A stretch of 64,000 nucleotides of DNA from positions 5,111,155 to 5,175,154 of the forward strand of contig CM034137.1 in the NCBI GenBank assembly GCA_019914995.1, in the 5' to 3' direction. This stretch comes from Acanthochlamys bracteata (Eukaryota > Streptophyta > Magnoliopsida > Pandanales > Velloziaceae). The position numbers and the translations under genes are program-made. The notes beneath the pieces were generated by a model that did not search any database, was not told where the DNA came from, and was given only the letters and a program-made list of their open reading frames with translations. Positions within the stretch are counted from its first letter, which is position 1. Every line of letters begins with the position of its first letter. Positions 33,890 to 44,827 of this stretch are shown one piece after another.

Positions 33890-34975
33890 GTTTTTAATGT
33901 CGTGTTATCTAGAGGATATTGCACTATTGCTATTTTGTAATGAAGAGACATTTGAATAGGCAATTGAGTTGTGTTATCTAGAGTTGTAGTCTTGTAGACA
34001 TGTTGAGTCTTTTGTTTGTTGATTGTTTTTCCTTGTAATTGGTTGTAATGACTTTTATAATTCCATTATAGAACTATTGGCTATTGTAGAATTGTAGTGC
34101 TGTTGACAACCTGATATGCTATGTTACTTGTGTAAATAATTTTCCATTGACAATTCAAATAGTTATGCTTTGTTTGTCTTCAGTAGAAGCATGGAATTAG
34201 ATTATGGCGTTTATTCATAGTTTGGTCCAGAATATGGCTTACCTCTTTTATTCACTCAGTTGATGAATCCATTATCTGAAAGATGTCTCACTATCTAGCT
34301 AACTAGAGTGGTCAAACCAACAGATGCTACGTGATGTTCGTGATCGTCTTTCTTATATGGTTTGCTTGTGTGTAGAAATAATTCCATGATTCATCATCAC
34401 TGCTGCTGAAAAATGCAACAAAAAAAGAGTGCACATCCGAATGGTATAGTACCATTTACATTGTGTCTATATTTTAAACTTTTGTGCCAAGATAAATATA
34501 TTCCTTCACCTTAAAGTTCTACACTTTTGTAGTTCAATATACAAGTTAATAATTTGAAAGTTAGAATTATAACAAGTCAATAATAAATACTTTTAGCTTC
34601 TAAAAGAAGCATCAAACTTACAACTAAGAGCTGGAAAGTTATACCCAAACATCCGAATATGTAAGACCATAAAGATCAACTTCTACCTTTAAGAGGCGGA
34701 GGTGTTCTATGGAACATCAAATCTCAGTAATTGTATGTTGGTTAATGTTATGATTTCACTTGAAAGATTCTTATGTGACATGGAGATAGACATAGTGCCC
34801 TTTGGTTTTATTTTCTTGGTCTTGTGTTTGCACGGTTTACGTTTTAGTGTATTCAAGCTACAATAAACTCTCGGTCAAGCATATTACCTTTCAATCGACT
34901 GAGCCCTAAATGCTTACTAATTCGATTTTGGACAGTGAGCTATTTAGATTTTAATTTGTCATAACTCAACTCAGC
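33890..34975. other. Unassigned sequence
   Basis: GTTGTAG/TTGTAATTG-rich sequence near 34,000-34,130, then AT-rich DNA. No gene or repeat ends are seen. Confidence 0.3.
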
Positions 34976-34979
34976 CCTT

Positions 34980-35570
34980 TCTTGAGTTGTATTTTTGCAG
35001 GTTTCATCAACCAATTGATTGAAAACCATCTTGAGTTAGTTCTCACTAACTCATAATTTTAATAGTCAATTACTATCCACCATCATACGGTTTTATATTT
35101 ATTAACCCTAGCCATCCACCTTTAAGAGTAAAATAATTCGGTATCTTTATATCATGACTTTGAAAAATTTTATAAGCTGTTCATAAATAATCCTCACAAA
35201 CTCAAAAGGTTTGCATTTATAATTACACATTCTCTAAGGCTAAATTCTCAATGATTATAAGCTAATGAATGCTGAAATCAGTATATGCAATCCAAGCATT
35301 TCTCCTCTTTGTAGCAATGACTTACGAATTATATGATGGTCAGCAATAACATTCTATTCTAAATGAACAGCGAACTTTTGATCATAATTGTCTTTGTCCT
35401 CATTTGTATCTATATATTTACCAAAGTCGCTATCTTTATTTATATCATCATTTCTGTCAATCCCTATCAAGTAAGAAAGTGATCACAATTGTTATTTTTA
35501 CATAGAATTCAAACAAGAAACTATATTATATATCAAAACTAAACAAATATTTATACTGAATTATCAATTT
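34980..35570 (-). pseudogene. MULE transposase scrap E, blocks out of order
   Basis: 34,995-35,245 aligns by eye with 45,400-45,640 (SWIM-finger region of transposase A): CAACCAATTGATTGAAAACCAT, CCATCCACCTTTAAGAGTAAA, and CTCACAAACTCAAAAGGTTTGCATT. 35,380-35,560 resembles 44,850-45,000, the acidic C-terminal exon and its intron (CTTTGTCCTCATTTGTATC, CCCTATCAAGTA, AACTAAACAAATATTTAT). In gene A the C-terminal block lies to the left of the SWIM block; here it lies to the right. Confidence 0.7.
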
Positions 35571-36300
35571 TATGTAGAACCCCAATGCAAAATTGACTCT
35601 GGGAGGAGAGGTATTTTGCAATCAAAATTATAAATCAACAGCGGAAATAATAAATAAGAGTATAGGGGCGAGAGAAAGAAGAAGTGAAGAACAAGACAAA
35701 CTAGTGTGACAATCATGTATAACCTCTCACGCAGAAAAGACGGAGAAATATTAATATTGATAAAGCATAACTAACAATCTGTCCATCTTCAGTCACCATC
35801 AATAGATTAAATCTAATGATCGAAATTAACAAAAGTTAAAAATAACAATTCTGTTACTCCTACTATCCTGATCTTTGATCTAACTTGATCAATTTAAGAT
35901 TAGTAGTGAACTAACTGAGATGATTCAGTGTGGGTATATCTATCTCCATATATATTAAACTAGATTTGATCTTAAAAAAAGGAATAGTTAAGTTTTTTTT
36001 TTCAATTTTACGATAGGTGTTACGTTATGATGGACCTGAAATGCGTTCCTAAAATATACACGTTTATTGATTCTGTTCATAAAGGTTTAAATTATTACAA
36101 AGCTCTAAATTTTAGAAGCATATAAAATTATTTTCCTAACAAAAATAGATAGCTCTATTTAACGTACTAAATATTAATAAAATTTAACTATATGTATAAT
36201 ACATAGACTATTATATATGTGCCTATATATATTGCCATCCTACGAAGCACATGTGCACATATCTTTTATAGTATATATATATATACAGAGAGGGAGCAGC
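35571..36300. other. Unassigned AT-rich spacer
   Basis: Nothing coding is seen. There is a short (TA) run at about 36,270-36,285 just before element D. Confidence 0.3.
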
Positions 36301-38009
36301 TATAGGCACCTCGCTTGATCCGATATACTTGATTCACTTGTTTCTCGCATGATAGCTTATACGGGAGCAATGTCAGGGGCAGAAATTCCAATTCTGCCCT
36401 TGTTGTGTCTCTCTTATATGTTTTTCTTTTCTTTTTCTTTGCGTTCTCTTCTTTCTCTCGATTCTCTCATCTGCTCCCTGACCAGCGAAATCCACCGCAA
36501 GGCAATGGTGAATGCCGAAAATTTCACTTCACCTTCTCAATTTCTTCGTTTTATTTCTGGGTCTCTCCAAACCAGCTCCCTCGCATTCCCTTCTTCTTCA
36601 ATCGGTTTATTTCTGTTTTTTTCGATTGTAGATCTCTCTAGTTAGCTCCTACTTCGGTAGATTTTCTTTTTTTTCATTTTTTGTTCGAATTTTAAAAAAT
36701 ATTCAAAAGAAAACCGATCTTCCTCCTGTGATCAATTTTCTTTTGAAAAAATTGTTGTGTTGGGATTCTATTTTAGTGATCAATTTTCTTTATTTTTGAA
36801 TTTTGTTTTTAAACTTTTTGATAAACCACCGGGTGATAAAGTTTTACAGCATTTGAGTAAGCTTGATTGGTTATGAACCCAAAATAAGTCTTTAGTACCA
36901 AGATTGTTATGTTTTCGACTTTTGTGATTTTTTTTTGTGCTGGTAAACTGAACGGCTATTCTTCAACGGCCGTTTTGATAGCTTCGACGGGAATGAGCAA
37001 GCTTGTATTTTGTCGTATTGAAATTATTTTATTGTGTTGTGTTGGTAAACCGAACTGTTGTTTTGAATTTTTTTTTTTGGTTGGTAAATAGAGAACAAAA
37101 ATTTGACCATACTTGTTATTTTGGTTGCAAGTTATCAGTACTACTGAACTCCGACTAGAGGAAGATGGTAAATTGCAACTCGATTTCACAGGTATGTTCT
37201 TATCACATTTAACTGTGCAAATGCATGCTAAGCTTTCAGAAAAGAAGCTGCAAAGACTACCTTGGATTGCCCTGATGTTGTATGGCATGTGAATTCACAG
37301 TATGCGTCTATCTTTTCCTTATTTTTGATGTGCTCATAGGTGTCCTGGATGTATGCTCTGCACTCAGTTAGCATGCAAAAACGATGAAGCAGAAAATTGT
37401 GCCTGAAGCAGCAGCAACAGCTTGAAGGCTGTTAAACCTGGTGGAAGCTCTACATTCTTGATATTCTATGCTGTGTTGTGTTTAAGCTATGAATGACTGT
37501 AAATAAAAATGTGTTGTATTGTGTTGTAAACTGTTTGAGTTGTTGTAAAGACATTAGATGTGAGAATATTTTTTCTTTTTGATGTAAAGTTCACTGTAAT
37601 GCGAACTTCATTTTGAGTGTAGATGTAAGAAGATTGAATATACAATGCATGAATGTTCAGTTCGATGTGGTTGTGAGTGTGAATATTGATTTAAATTGAA
37701 TCTGGCAAAAGTCCGAATGTCGAAATTGGTTCACTTCATTTTGGCAATGCTAGGAATGTGAATATTGGATGATTGGCAAAGGGTCAAAAAGAATTGAGAT
37801 GTCCCAACAGGGTTGTGAGTTTGTGTTGTGAATCTGGTCATATACATGCAAGAATCTTGAATGTCCCATTAGGGTTATGAATCTGGGCAAATGTTGAATG
37901 CTTTCGGCGTTAGTTTTAACACAGAACATTACAATGTTTGCCAAAAAGTTGACTCTTTTTTTCAAGTATTTATTTTTCCTTTTTTTATTTTTTCCCATTG
38001 TTATTATTT

Positions 38010-38480
38010 TCACTATTCAAAGACTTAGCTTTTTTTAACAGTTTTTTTTACTTTTTTTTGCACTTATATTTGCAGTTATTTTTTTTGCACTTATTATTTT
38101 CACTTATTGTTTTTCACTGTTTCTTTCACAGTTTTTTTACTAACTTTTGTTTTCACTTCTATTTTTATACTATTCAAAAGAGTTCACTATTTTCATTGTT
38201 TTCTTCACTGTTTTTTTCTGTTATTTTTTTCCACTTATTTTTTTCACTACGCAAATACTTCACTATTTCTTTCATAGTTTGTTACTAACTTTAGGTTCAC
38301 TATTTAAAAGAGTTAACTATTTTTGCACAAATACTTTTTTGTAGTGCTTTTTTTGCTACTTTTTTCAAATGTTAATTTTTTGAGTTTATTTTTTTCACTA
38401 TTACTTTTATTATTATTATTCTTTTATTTTTTATTTCTTTAACTGTTATTTTTGCACAATTATGTTTTTCATGCCCAAAA
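38010..38480. repeat. Low-complexity CACT/GTTTTTT array in element D
   Basis: Repeats of TTTTTTTCACT / TTATTTTTGCAC / TTTCACAGTTTTTTTACT. It is complementary in character to the AACAGTGAAAAA array of element B (52,740-53,500). Confidence 0.7.
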
Positions 38481-38589
38481 GAGTTTATAGAATATTTTTC
38501 ACATCTTATCCAAAGAATGACAAAACAATAATAATAACCAGTTCATAGTATATATAAATATAACAATTACTTTAAATTAATATCTAACT

Positions 38590-39125
38590 CCTCATTATAA
38601 TTGTCTTTGTCTTCACTTGTGAGTACATTATTCACCATTATCTCTATATTTGTCTTCATCATCTATTGTATCTCCAACTACCAATTGAATGCTAATAACA
38701 AAATCTACAATGAACCAAATGGGAAAGGATTATTATACTCACTTGCTTTTTTCTTTCTATTTGGACAATTTTGTTTTTCATGCCTAGCACCAATTTATTA
38801 CAGTAAGCACATCTTCTACATGTCTTACCTTTGGCTCTGCCAACAACTTTCTCCAAACCTGCTTTTGGGTCCCTAACGTGTTTGTTTTGCTTCATTACAT
38901 TAAGCACATCGTCATGCTCGTGCTTCTCTTCTTCAATACATTTTTGGATCCCTAACCTGTTTGTCTTGCTTTATGGTCACATGTCATTTGACAAGTGACT
39001 TTATCTGAACAAGAAATCCTCTTTTGTGTTTTTCCAGTAATCGCACTAAAGACTTTTGCTTTACAAAATTTATATAGACTTGTTTAGCAATTTCAAGGCT
39101 CTCAAAAGTCATCCCTAACATGGTG
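38590..39125 (-). pseudogene. Transposase of element D: N-terminus joined to C-terminus
   Basis: Minus strand. Near 39,115-39,070 it reads GMTFESLE then a KQVYINF-like segment, the opening of the FAR1 DNA-binding domain as in transposase A. By 38,870 it has moved to GLEKVVGRAKGKTCRRCAYC, the zinc-knuckle C-terminus that in A lies some 1.9 kb downstream. An acidic last exon follows (about 38,640-38,585). The DDE core and SWIM finger are absent, so this is an internal-deletion derivative that could at most be mobilised by another element. Confidence 0.75.
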
Positions 39126-39605
39126 ACTTGTCATGTAATACATCCGAAGTTCGATGAAAAGAAGAAACTGTGAATTCTAAAGTGTTCATGCATTGTATAT
39201 TCAATCTTCTTGTATTTACACTCAAAATGAAGTTCACATTCCAGTGAAATTTACATCAGAAAACAAAAACATTCTCACATCTAATGTCTTTACACAACTC
39301 AAACAAGAATTGTCTACAAACACAATACAACACAATTTTGCTTACACAGCACAACACAAAATATTAAGACGAATGCAGAGCTTCAACCAGGTTTAGCAGC
39401 TTCAACGTGGATGTGGCCAATTGCATCGGGAGTGCCTCATGTCTCTTAAATGAGTTCGGTTTGATGTATTTCTATTTGTCCGAAATTTTAAAAAGTCCAA
39501 TTACTCGTTGTTTTCAGCTGTACGCCTCTGACAATTTTACGAGTTCTTTCTCTTTACATTATCTTAATTTTCACTTATTCTTAACTAATCTTTTTATTAT
39601 CCTAA

Positions 39606-42253
39606 ATTATTTTACTTATCTTAATTAACTACTTTGTATTTCATAATCCTAAGGAGTTTTACGACTTTCGTTTTCATCGTTTTAATTTTGCAGATCTCGA
39701 GCTTCTTCCCGGCGAAGATTTGGGGTCTTTTTTCGGGCGAAGATTTATTTTCTTTTCACAGTTTCCTTCTCCCCGGCAAGGATTTGTTTCAGTACACTCG
39801 AGCATCTCACGATTTTCTTTTCTCTAGTGAGGATTTGTCTCCTTTTCCTAGGCGAAGAGTTGTTTCTTTTCAAAGTTTTCTTCTCTGCAACGAAGATCTG
39901 TTCATACGCAGATCTAGAGCATCTCACTGTTTCAATTTTTCTCCTGAATATGATCTCGACCCGACAATCTCCGGCCGTGCCGAGAATCTCTTCCTTTTCT
40001 AACAATTTTTTTTGAATTTTTTGGTGTGTTAGCCTTTTTAGTGTATTGTTCTTTTTTTTATCTTTCTTTTTTTGTTATAATTTAGATTTCGGTTCGATTT
40101 AGATTTTAAATTTGTAGATTTCTAGTACTATTGTATTGGTTAATTTCGTTTGTTTGACGATGTGTTGATTTTATTTGATTGTTGTATCATGTAATGATTT
40201 TTTTTGTTAAATTTTGCATTCACTGGAATTATTGAAGTAGAGAGAGAGTTTGCTGAATGTTGTTTGTTGGACTAGGCATGCTTCCTGAGAGTTGGTCGCC
40301 ACTATTGTAACGATTGCTGGATGTTGTTTATACTGTGCCGATTGCTTGATGAATTCAAGTATGCAATGATTATGAATGAGATACTGATTCAATGCTACGC
40401 CATTTTCTAGTGTTAATCTGCTGGACTCGTTAGTTTAAATATGAGGCTTGGGATAGAGAGATCAGGGGACTGGTTCAAGGTTTGACTCCCCTATTTTTCT
40501 CTCCCTGGTTGATGATTTTCTAGATAAAATAGGAATTCAACCCTCTTTTGGAAAAGAATGCTCTATGGAAATGCTCTTGAATGTTCGAACATACTTTCTT
40601 GTCGAGGCAATGACGAGGAAAAGAATTAATTGTTGTAGGATATACTACTCGTTTATGTTCTTTCTTCTTGACTCTACACTGCTACTTACACAACAAGGCA
40701 GTAAGGATGGCTATTGACAAAATCAAGTGGCAACCACTGCCGCTGCAATTAAATAAAGCAGTGAATGGTGAGAGTGGTCTTACAATGGGTAGCACTTTTG
40801 ACCCTCAATGATTCATCGAAGGCGAATTTGGGCCTCCCTCCCCTTAGGCACACCTGGGCACTCCTTGACGTGGATGGTCAGGATTACATCACGAGAGTGC
40901 GTCAAAGTATTTGATTTGTCTCTTGGACGAGTTCGGTTTGACGTATTTCCTTTTGTCCAAAATTTTAAAGACATTCCGATTACTCGTTGTTTTCGGTTGT
41001 ATGTCTCAGATAGTTTTACGAGTTCTCTCTCCATAATTTGGAGCATGTGTTAATAGAACAAGTGGGTTCTTGTTGTTCAAACAATGTTGGATTTAGAGGC
41101 AATGATGTAAAAAAAAATGTAAGATCTTTTGACTATTTCTTGTTCTTTCCTCTTAACTCCATAGTCCCTTACAGTAAGGCAGTAAGGATGGCCATAGCTA
41201 TGTTAATTAGCAACCACTACAACCGTAATTAGAGAAGGCATGTCGAGAGGAGCGAGCAATAGATGACTGAGAAGAGTCCAGCAATTCTTAATATCTTTAA
41301 ATCTTGATGATTGACTAAATACGAATCTGGCCTCCCTTATATTTTCTCTCTCTATTTTTATTATGAGTTGTTAGTAGATTTCGATGTCTGTATACTCCAT
41401 AATTTATAAGTGGATGGATAGTTGGTTTTCTTCTGAGCTTCCTTAAATGTTACAATCACTGCTATGCTAGATGGGCAGATACATTCAATGTACGGTGGTT
41501 AGTTACCAAATACGAATGCTGCATGTAAACAGAGAACTCTTTGTATAAAGTATAGCTCATGTAACTATCATTTACTAGACATATAGTTCATGCAAACAGA
41601 TGAATCTTTACGAGTGTACAATGCTATGAATGTACAATGGATTAGTTCCTATTACCATATATTTATCAATGTTATGGATCCAATATTGTGACCAGTAGAG
41701 TTATCTATATTATCGATGTTATCGATAGAGTATTAATGCAATCATTCTTATGAATTTGAACAACTTGCACCAATTTAATAGAGCAGTACATGGTTGAATA
41801 ATTAACATCACCAATTTACACCAAAATTTCAAAAAAATATTATTAAAAACGAAGAGATTCACGGCACGACTAGAGAACATCAAGCCGAGATCATACTAAG
41901 GAGAAAAACTTGAAATAATGAGATGCTCGAGATTTGGGTAATGAACAGATCTTCTCCACGGAGAAGAAAACTGTGAAAAGAAAAGAACTGTTCAACGAGG
42001 CAGAGGCAAATCCTTGTCGGGAAAAGAAAATCGTGAGATGCTAGAGCGTAGTGAAACAAATCCTTGCCGGGGAGAAGGAAACGGTGAAAAGGAAACAAAT
42101 CCTAGCTAGAAAAAAGATCCCAAATCTTCGCCGGGGAGAAGCTCGCCGTGAGATGCTCGAATCTGCAAAATTGAAACGATGATAAAGAAAGTCGTATAAC
42201 ACGTTGGGATAATGAAATATAAAGTAGTTAATTAAGTTAAGTAAAATTATTTT
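39606..42253. mobile_element. MULE-like element C, non-autonomous
   Basis: Terminal inverted repeats of about 420-440 bp: 39,606-40,025 pairs with 41,815-42,253. Matching blocks include ACTTATCTTAATTAACTACTTT, CGACTTTCGTTTTCATCGTTT, CTTCTCCCCGGCAAGGATTTGTTTCA and GAGCATCTCACGATTTTCTTTTC. The 1.8-kb interior has no transposase; it carries a tandem duplication and a fragment also present just outside the left arm (see findings). A Pack-MULE-like origin is possible. Confidence 0.85.
40594..41345. repeat. Diverged internal duplication in element C
   Basis: The block starting GAGGCAATGACGAGG (about 40,603) is repeated from GAGGCAATGATGT (about 41,087). Both contain TTCTTTC(T/C)TCTTGACTC / TTCTTTCCTCTTAACTC, AAGGCAGTAAGGATGGC and AGCAACCACT. 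Offset is about 484 bases. Confidence 0.75.
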
Positions 42254-42749
42254 AAAAAGTTATATATTATATATACGTAGTGGGATAGGCGCACTACGGG
42301 ACAATCCTTTTCCTGTTTATAGTTGGTGTGATCTCAAAATCAAATCTCCATCATTGGATATGAAAAGTTATATGTTAGAAACATACTAACAAATTTTGAG
42401 CTCAATTGGATTACAAATCGATCTCCATCCAGCCAGTTGATCATCATGATGTAAAGAAAGGAAATATTAAGAAATATATAGTCTTTTTTTTTTATCATTT
42501 TAATCAAGTGATCAGATGGAGATCAATTCGTTATTCGATTGAGTTAAAATTTTGTAAGTATATTTTTAACCTATGGTTATTCATATCTAACGGTGGAGAT
42601 TTAATTTGGAAGTCACACCGATAATAAATTAGATAAAGAATACCCTAAAGTATTCTTACGAATGGAGTGCCACCATCGCACCCCTGTATACAATTTGATT
42701 TTGATTGAGAGGTCACACCCATCATATGAGAATGGGATGCCCCTACCTC

Positions 42750-42794
<45 letters not shown>

Positions 42795-42933
42795 GTGTGT
42801 ATACATATACATATATATATATATATGTGTATATAAATACATATATATATATATACATATACATTGAACGATGTGCGCACATCGTGCGTTCGTGCACACA
42901 TCGTTCTCTAGGCTGTTGGATTTTAATCCAAAG
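42254..42933. other. Spacer between elements C and A, with (TA/CA) microsatellite
   Basis: 42,660-42,750 (GAGTGCCACCATCGCACCCC, GAGGTCACACCCATCATATGAGAATGGGATG) is matched in inverted form at 49,140-49,290. The inverted repeat of element A may therefore once have extended this far. 42,757-42,870 is a TA/CATA/TGTA microsatellite; open frames across it have no meaning. Confidence 0.5.
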
Positions 42934-44249
42934 GCCAGATTTAGCTCATCCTTTTAAACGCACTAACATATTTATGTAACTACTGTTTGAGGCTATATTT
43001 GTCATTTCCTTTCCCATTCTTCTCTTCTCCTCATTTCCTTTCCTCGCTCGAGCAGAAAGTTGCCAGCCGGTCTTATTCCCCGTCGCGCCTTCTAATTTCC
43101 TTCTTCCTTCTCCTTTCTTCCATTATATCAAAGAAATTTTAAGTTTCCCACAGCACTTAGCTCCAAACCCCTTCCGTTCTCTCTGTGATCGTCGGAGTGT
43201 TCGATCACCGAACAGCGATTGAAATTAAATCCGGTAACTGTTAGCTCCTCCTCTTCTCCTCCTTCTTCTGTTCCTTCTACCATCACCAGTTTCTTCATAT
43301 CGCCTTTATCTTACCGTCATTCGTCTCGGAGAGGAATTTCGGTTCGCCGACCGACGAGGGAGAATGCTCGCTTAAATAGTAGTATCTCTTCTCCTCCTTC
43401 TTCTATGCGTTCTACTGTCTTTAATTTCATCAATTTCCCCTATCCAAGTTCCCCGACGTTCGTCCCCGTGTATTTTATTTAATTTTTTTTTGTGTTTTTT
43501 TTTTTCTTTTGAAGTTCGTGATTAGCTAACTTCTATTAATTTTTTCTATATGTTTCGTATTGCAGCTGATATTTTTTGTTTGTTGCAGTTGATAATTTTT
43601 TTTCTTGTTGCAGTTGATGCAGACGCTCTTAGTTTTTATTGATCGTTGCTAATTGATTCACTTGTTGTTCTTTTGTTGTTGTAGGTGTTTCAATCCAGTA
43701 CAGACCAGGAAGCTAGTGCTGCTTAGCATCATTGGATGCTCTGGTTCAATCCAGCAGGAAGGAGAAGTGGTTCTGTATGATAGGCCTATAGGAGCTTCTT
43801 GTGTCATTTTTTTTTTCTTGATGAATGCTTATGCTTGACCCATGATTTCTGAATGCAGACAGGAAGAAGAAGGAGCTCCAAGAGTGTAATGCTGAAGTGT
43901 GTGTGAATCCTTTCTAATTCTTGTTGTTTGAAAGTGCAGTGTATAGTATGATAAGTGTTGATTGAAACTTTTGTAATGGCTTTTTTTTTAATGACTGGAT
44001 GGTAAAACTTGAATGTATAAACATGTATAGTGAGATCTGAGTGTTGTAAAAACTGTGTAATGAATCATTTGTCATCAATAGAATGTGAATTGATTTGAAA
44101 ACATCAAGCAATGTGTTGGACAGTGAATGTCTAAATATAAAGTGAATGGAATGGAATGTGAATGGAATCGATAGTGAATGAACTTTGAATGTGTTGACAG
44201 TGAATGGATATCCAGTGAATGGATCGTGAATGTCATGTATAGCGAATGA

Positions 44250-44510
44250 AATGTATGGGCAGTAAAGATTGGGCAGTGTTGGACAGTGTTGTGAATGTCC
44301 AAACACAAAGTGAATAGAATGGAATGTGAAAGTGAATATCATCGATAGTGAATGAAATGTGAATGTTTTGACAGTGAATGTAGTACATCGACAGTGAATG
44401 GAAGTGAGAGGATGGTGAATGCCATCTATAGTGAATGGAATGTATATAAATGCAAACAGTGAATGTGATGCTACCCTCTTTTGATGTAACTCCATCCTCT
44501 TGCAATGCGA
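44250..44510. repeat. GTGAATG subterminal array, left arm of element A
   Basis: GTGAATG(G/T/A)A-type units, many in tandem with spacers of a few to about 20 bases. The motif continues from the shared arm into the left-only part. The right arm carries the complementary CATTCAC units at 47,740-47,850. Such motif clusters are candidate transposase-binding sites. Confidence 0.7.
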
Positions 44511-44529
44511 ATGTTTTTTCTCCTAGTCA

Positions 44530-44765
44530 GTACAAAAATATAAATAGAACAGTAGAACAATTACAGTGAGAATGCTAATTTTTTTTCTACTTTAAAAACA
44601 GTGAGTATGCTTTTGCAAAAAAATATACATAGAATAGTAGAACAGTTACAGTGAGTATGCTAATTTTTTTCTGCTTGCAAAACAGTAAGTATGCTTTTGC
44701 AAAAAAAATATACATAGAACAGTAACATTTGTTCATATGCTTTTGCAAAACAAATATAGATACAA
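44530..44765. repeat. Tandem repeat between arm and transposase gene, about 85-bp unit
   Basis: Units contain ATATACATAGAA(T/C)AGTAGAACAGTTACAGTGAGTATGC and GTATGCTTTTGCAAAA, about 2.7 copies. Confidence 0.7.
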
Positions 44766-44827
44766 ACATAGCTATACATAGAAATGATGCATAACAGTAG
44801 AAAAACTACATAGCAATCACAGTCATT

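Larger units (their letters stand above)
36300..39395. mobile_element. MULE element D, deletion derivative with damaged right end
   Basis: Inverted repeats pair 37,425-37,655 with 39,185-39,395. Both contain (in one or other orientation) AAACCTGG-TGAAGCTCT, TTGTGTTGTATTGTGTT, AAAGACATTAGATGTGAGAAT, GAACTTCATTTTGAGTGTA and GAAGATTGAATATACAATGCATGAA. The left arm probably extends out to about 36,300 (the leader-like 36,349-36,650 region), but the right arm has lost its outer part and meets unrelated sequence at 39,396. The interior holds a low-complexity array and transposase ends. Confidence 0.7.

Noticed and set aside
36349..36645. Two overlapping Phe/Ser-rich frames at the left of element D
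   Set aside because: CT-rich leader-like arm sequence; no domain, and a similar CT-rich character is seen in the arm of element A.
42613..42979. Open frames on both strands across the (TA/CATA)n tract
   Set aside because: Pure Tyr/Ile/Val simple-sequence translation; microsatellite, not a gene.
43914..44505. Long His/Ser/Phe/Thr-rich minus-strand frames up to 193 codons
   Set aside because: Translation of the GTGAATG/CATTCAC array; repeat composition explains the open frame.
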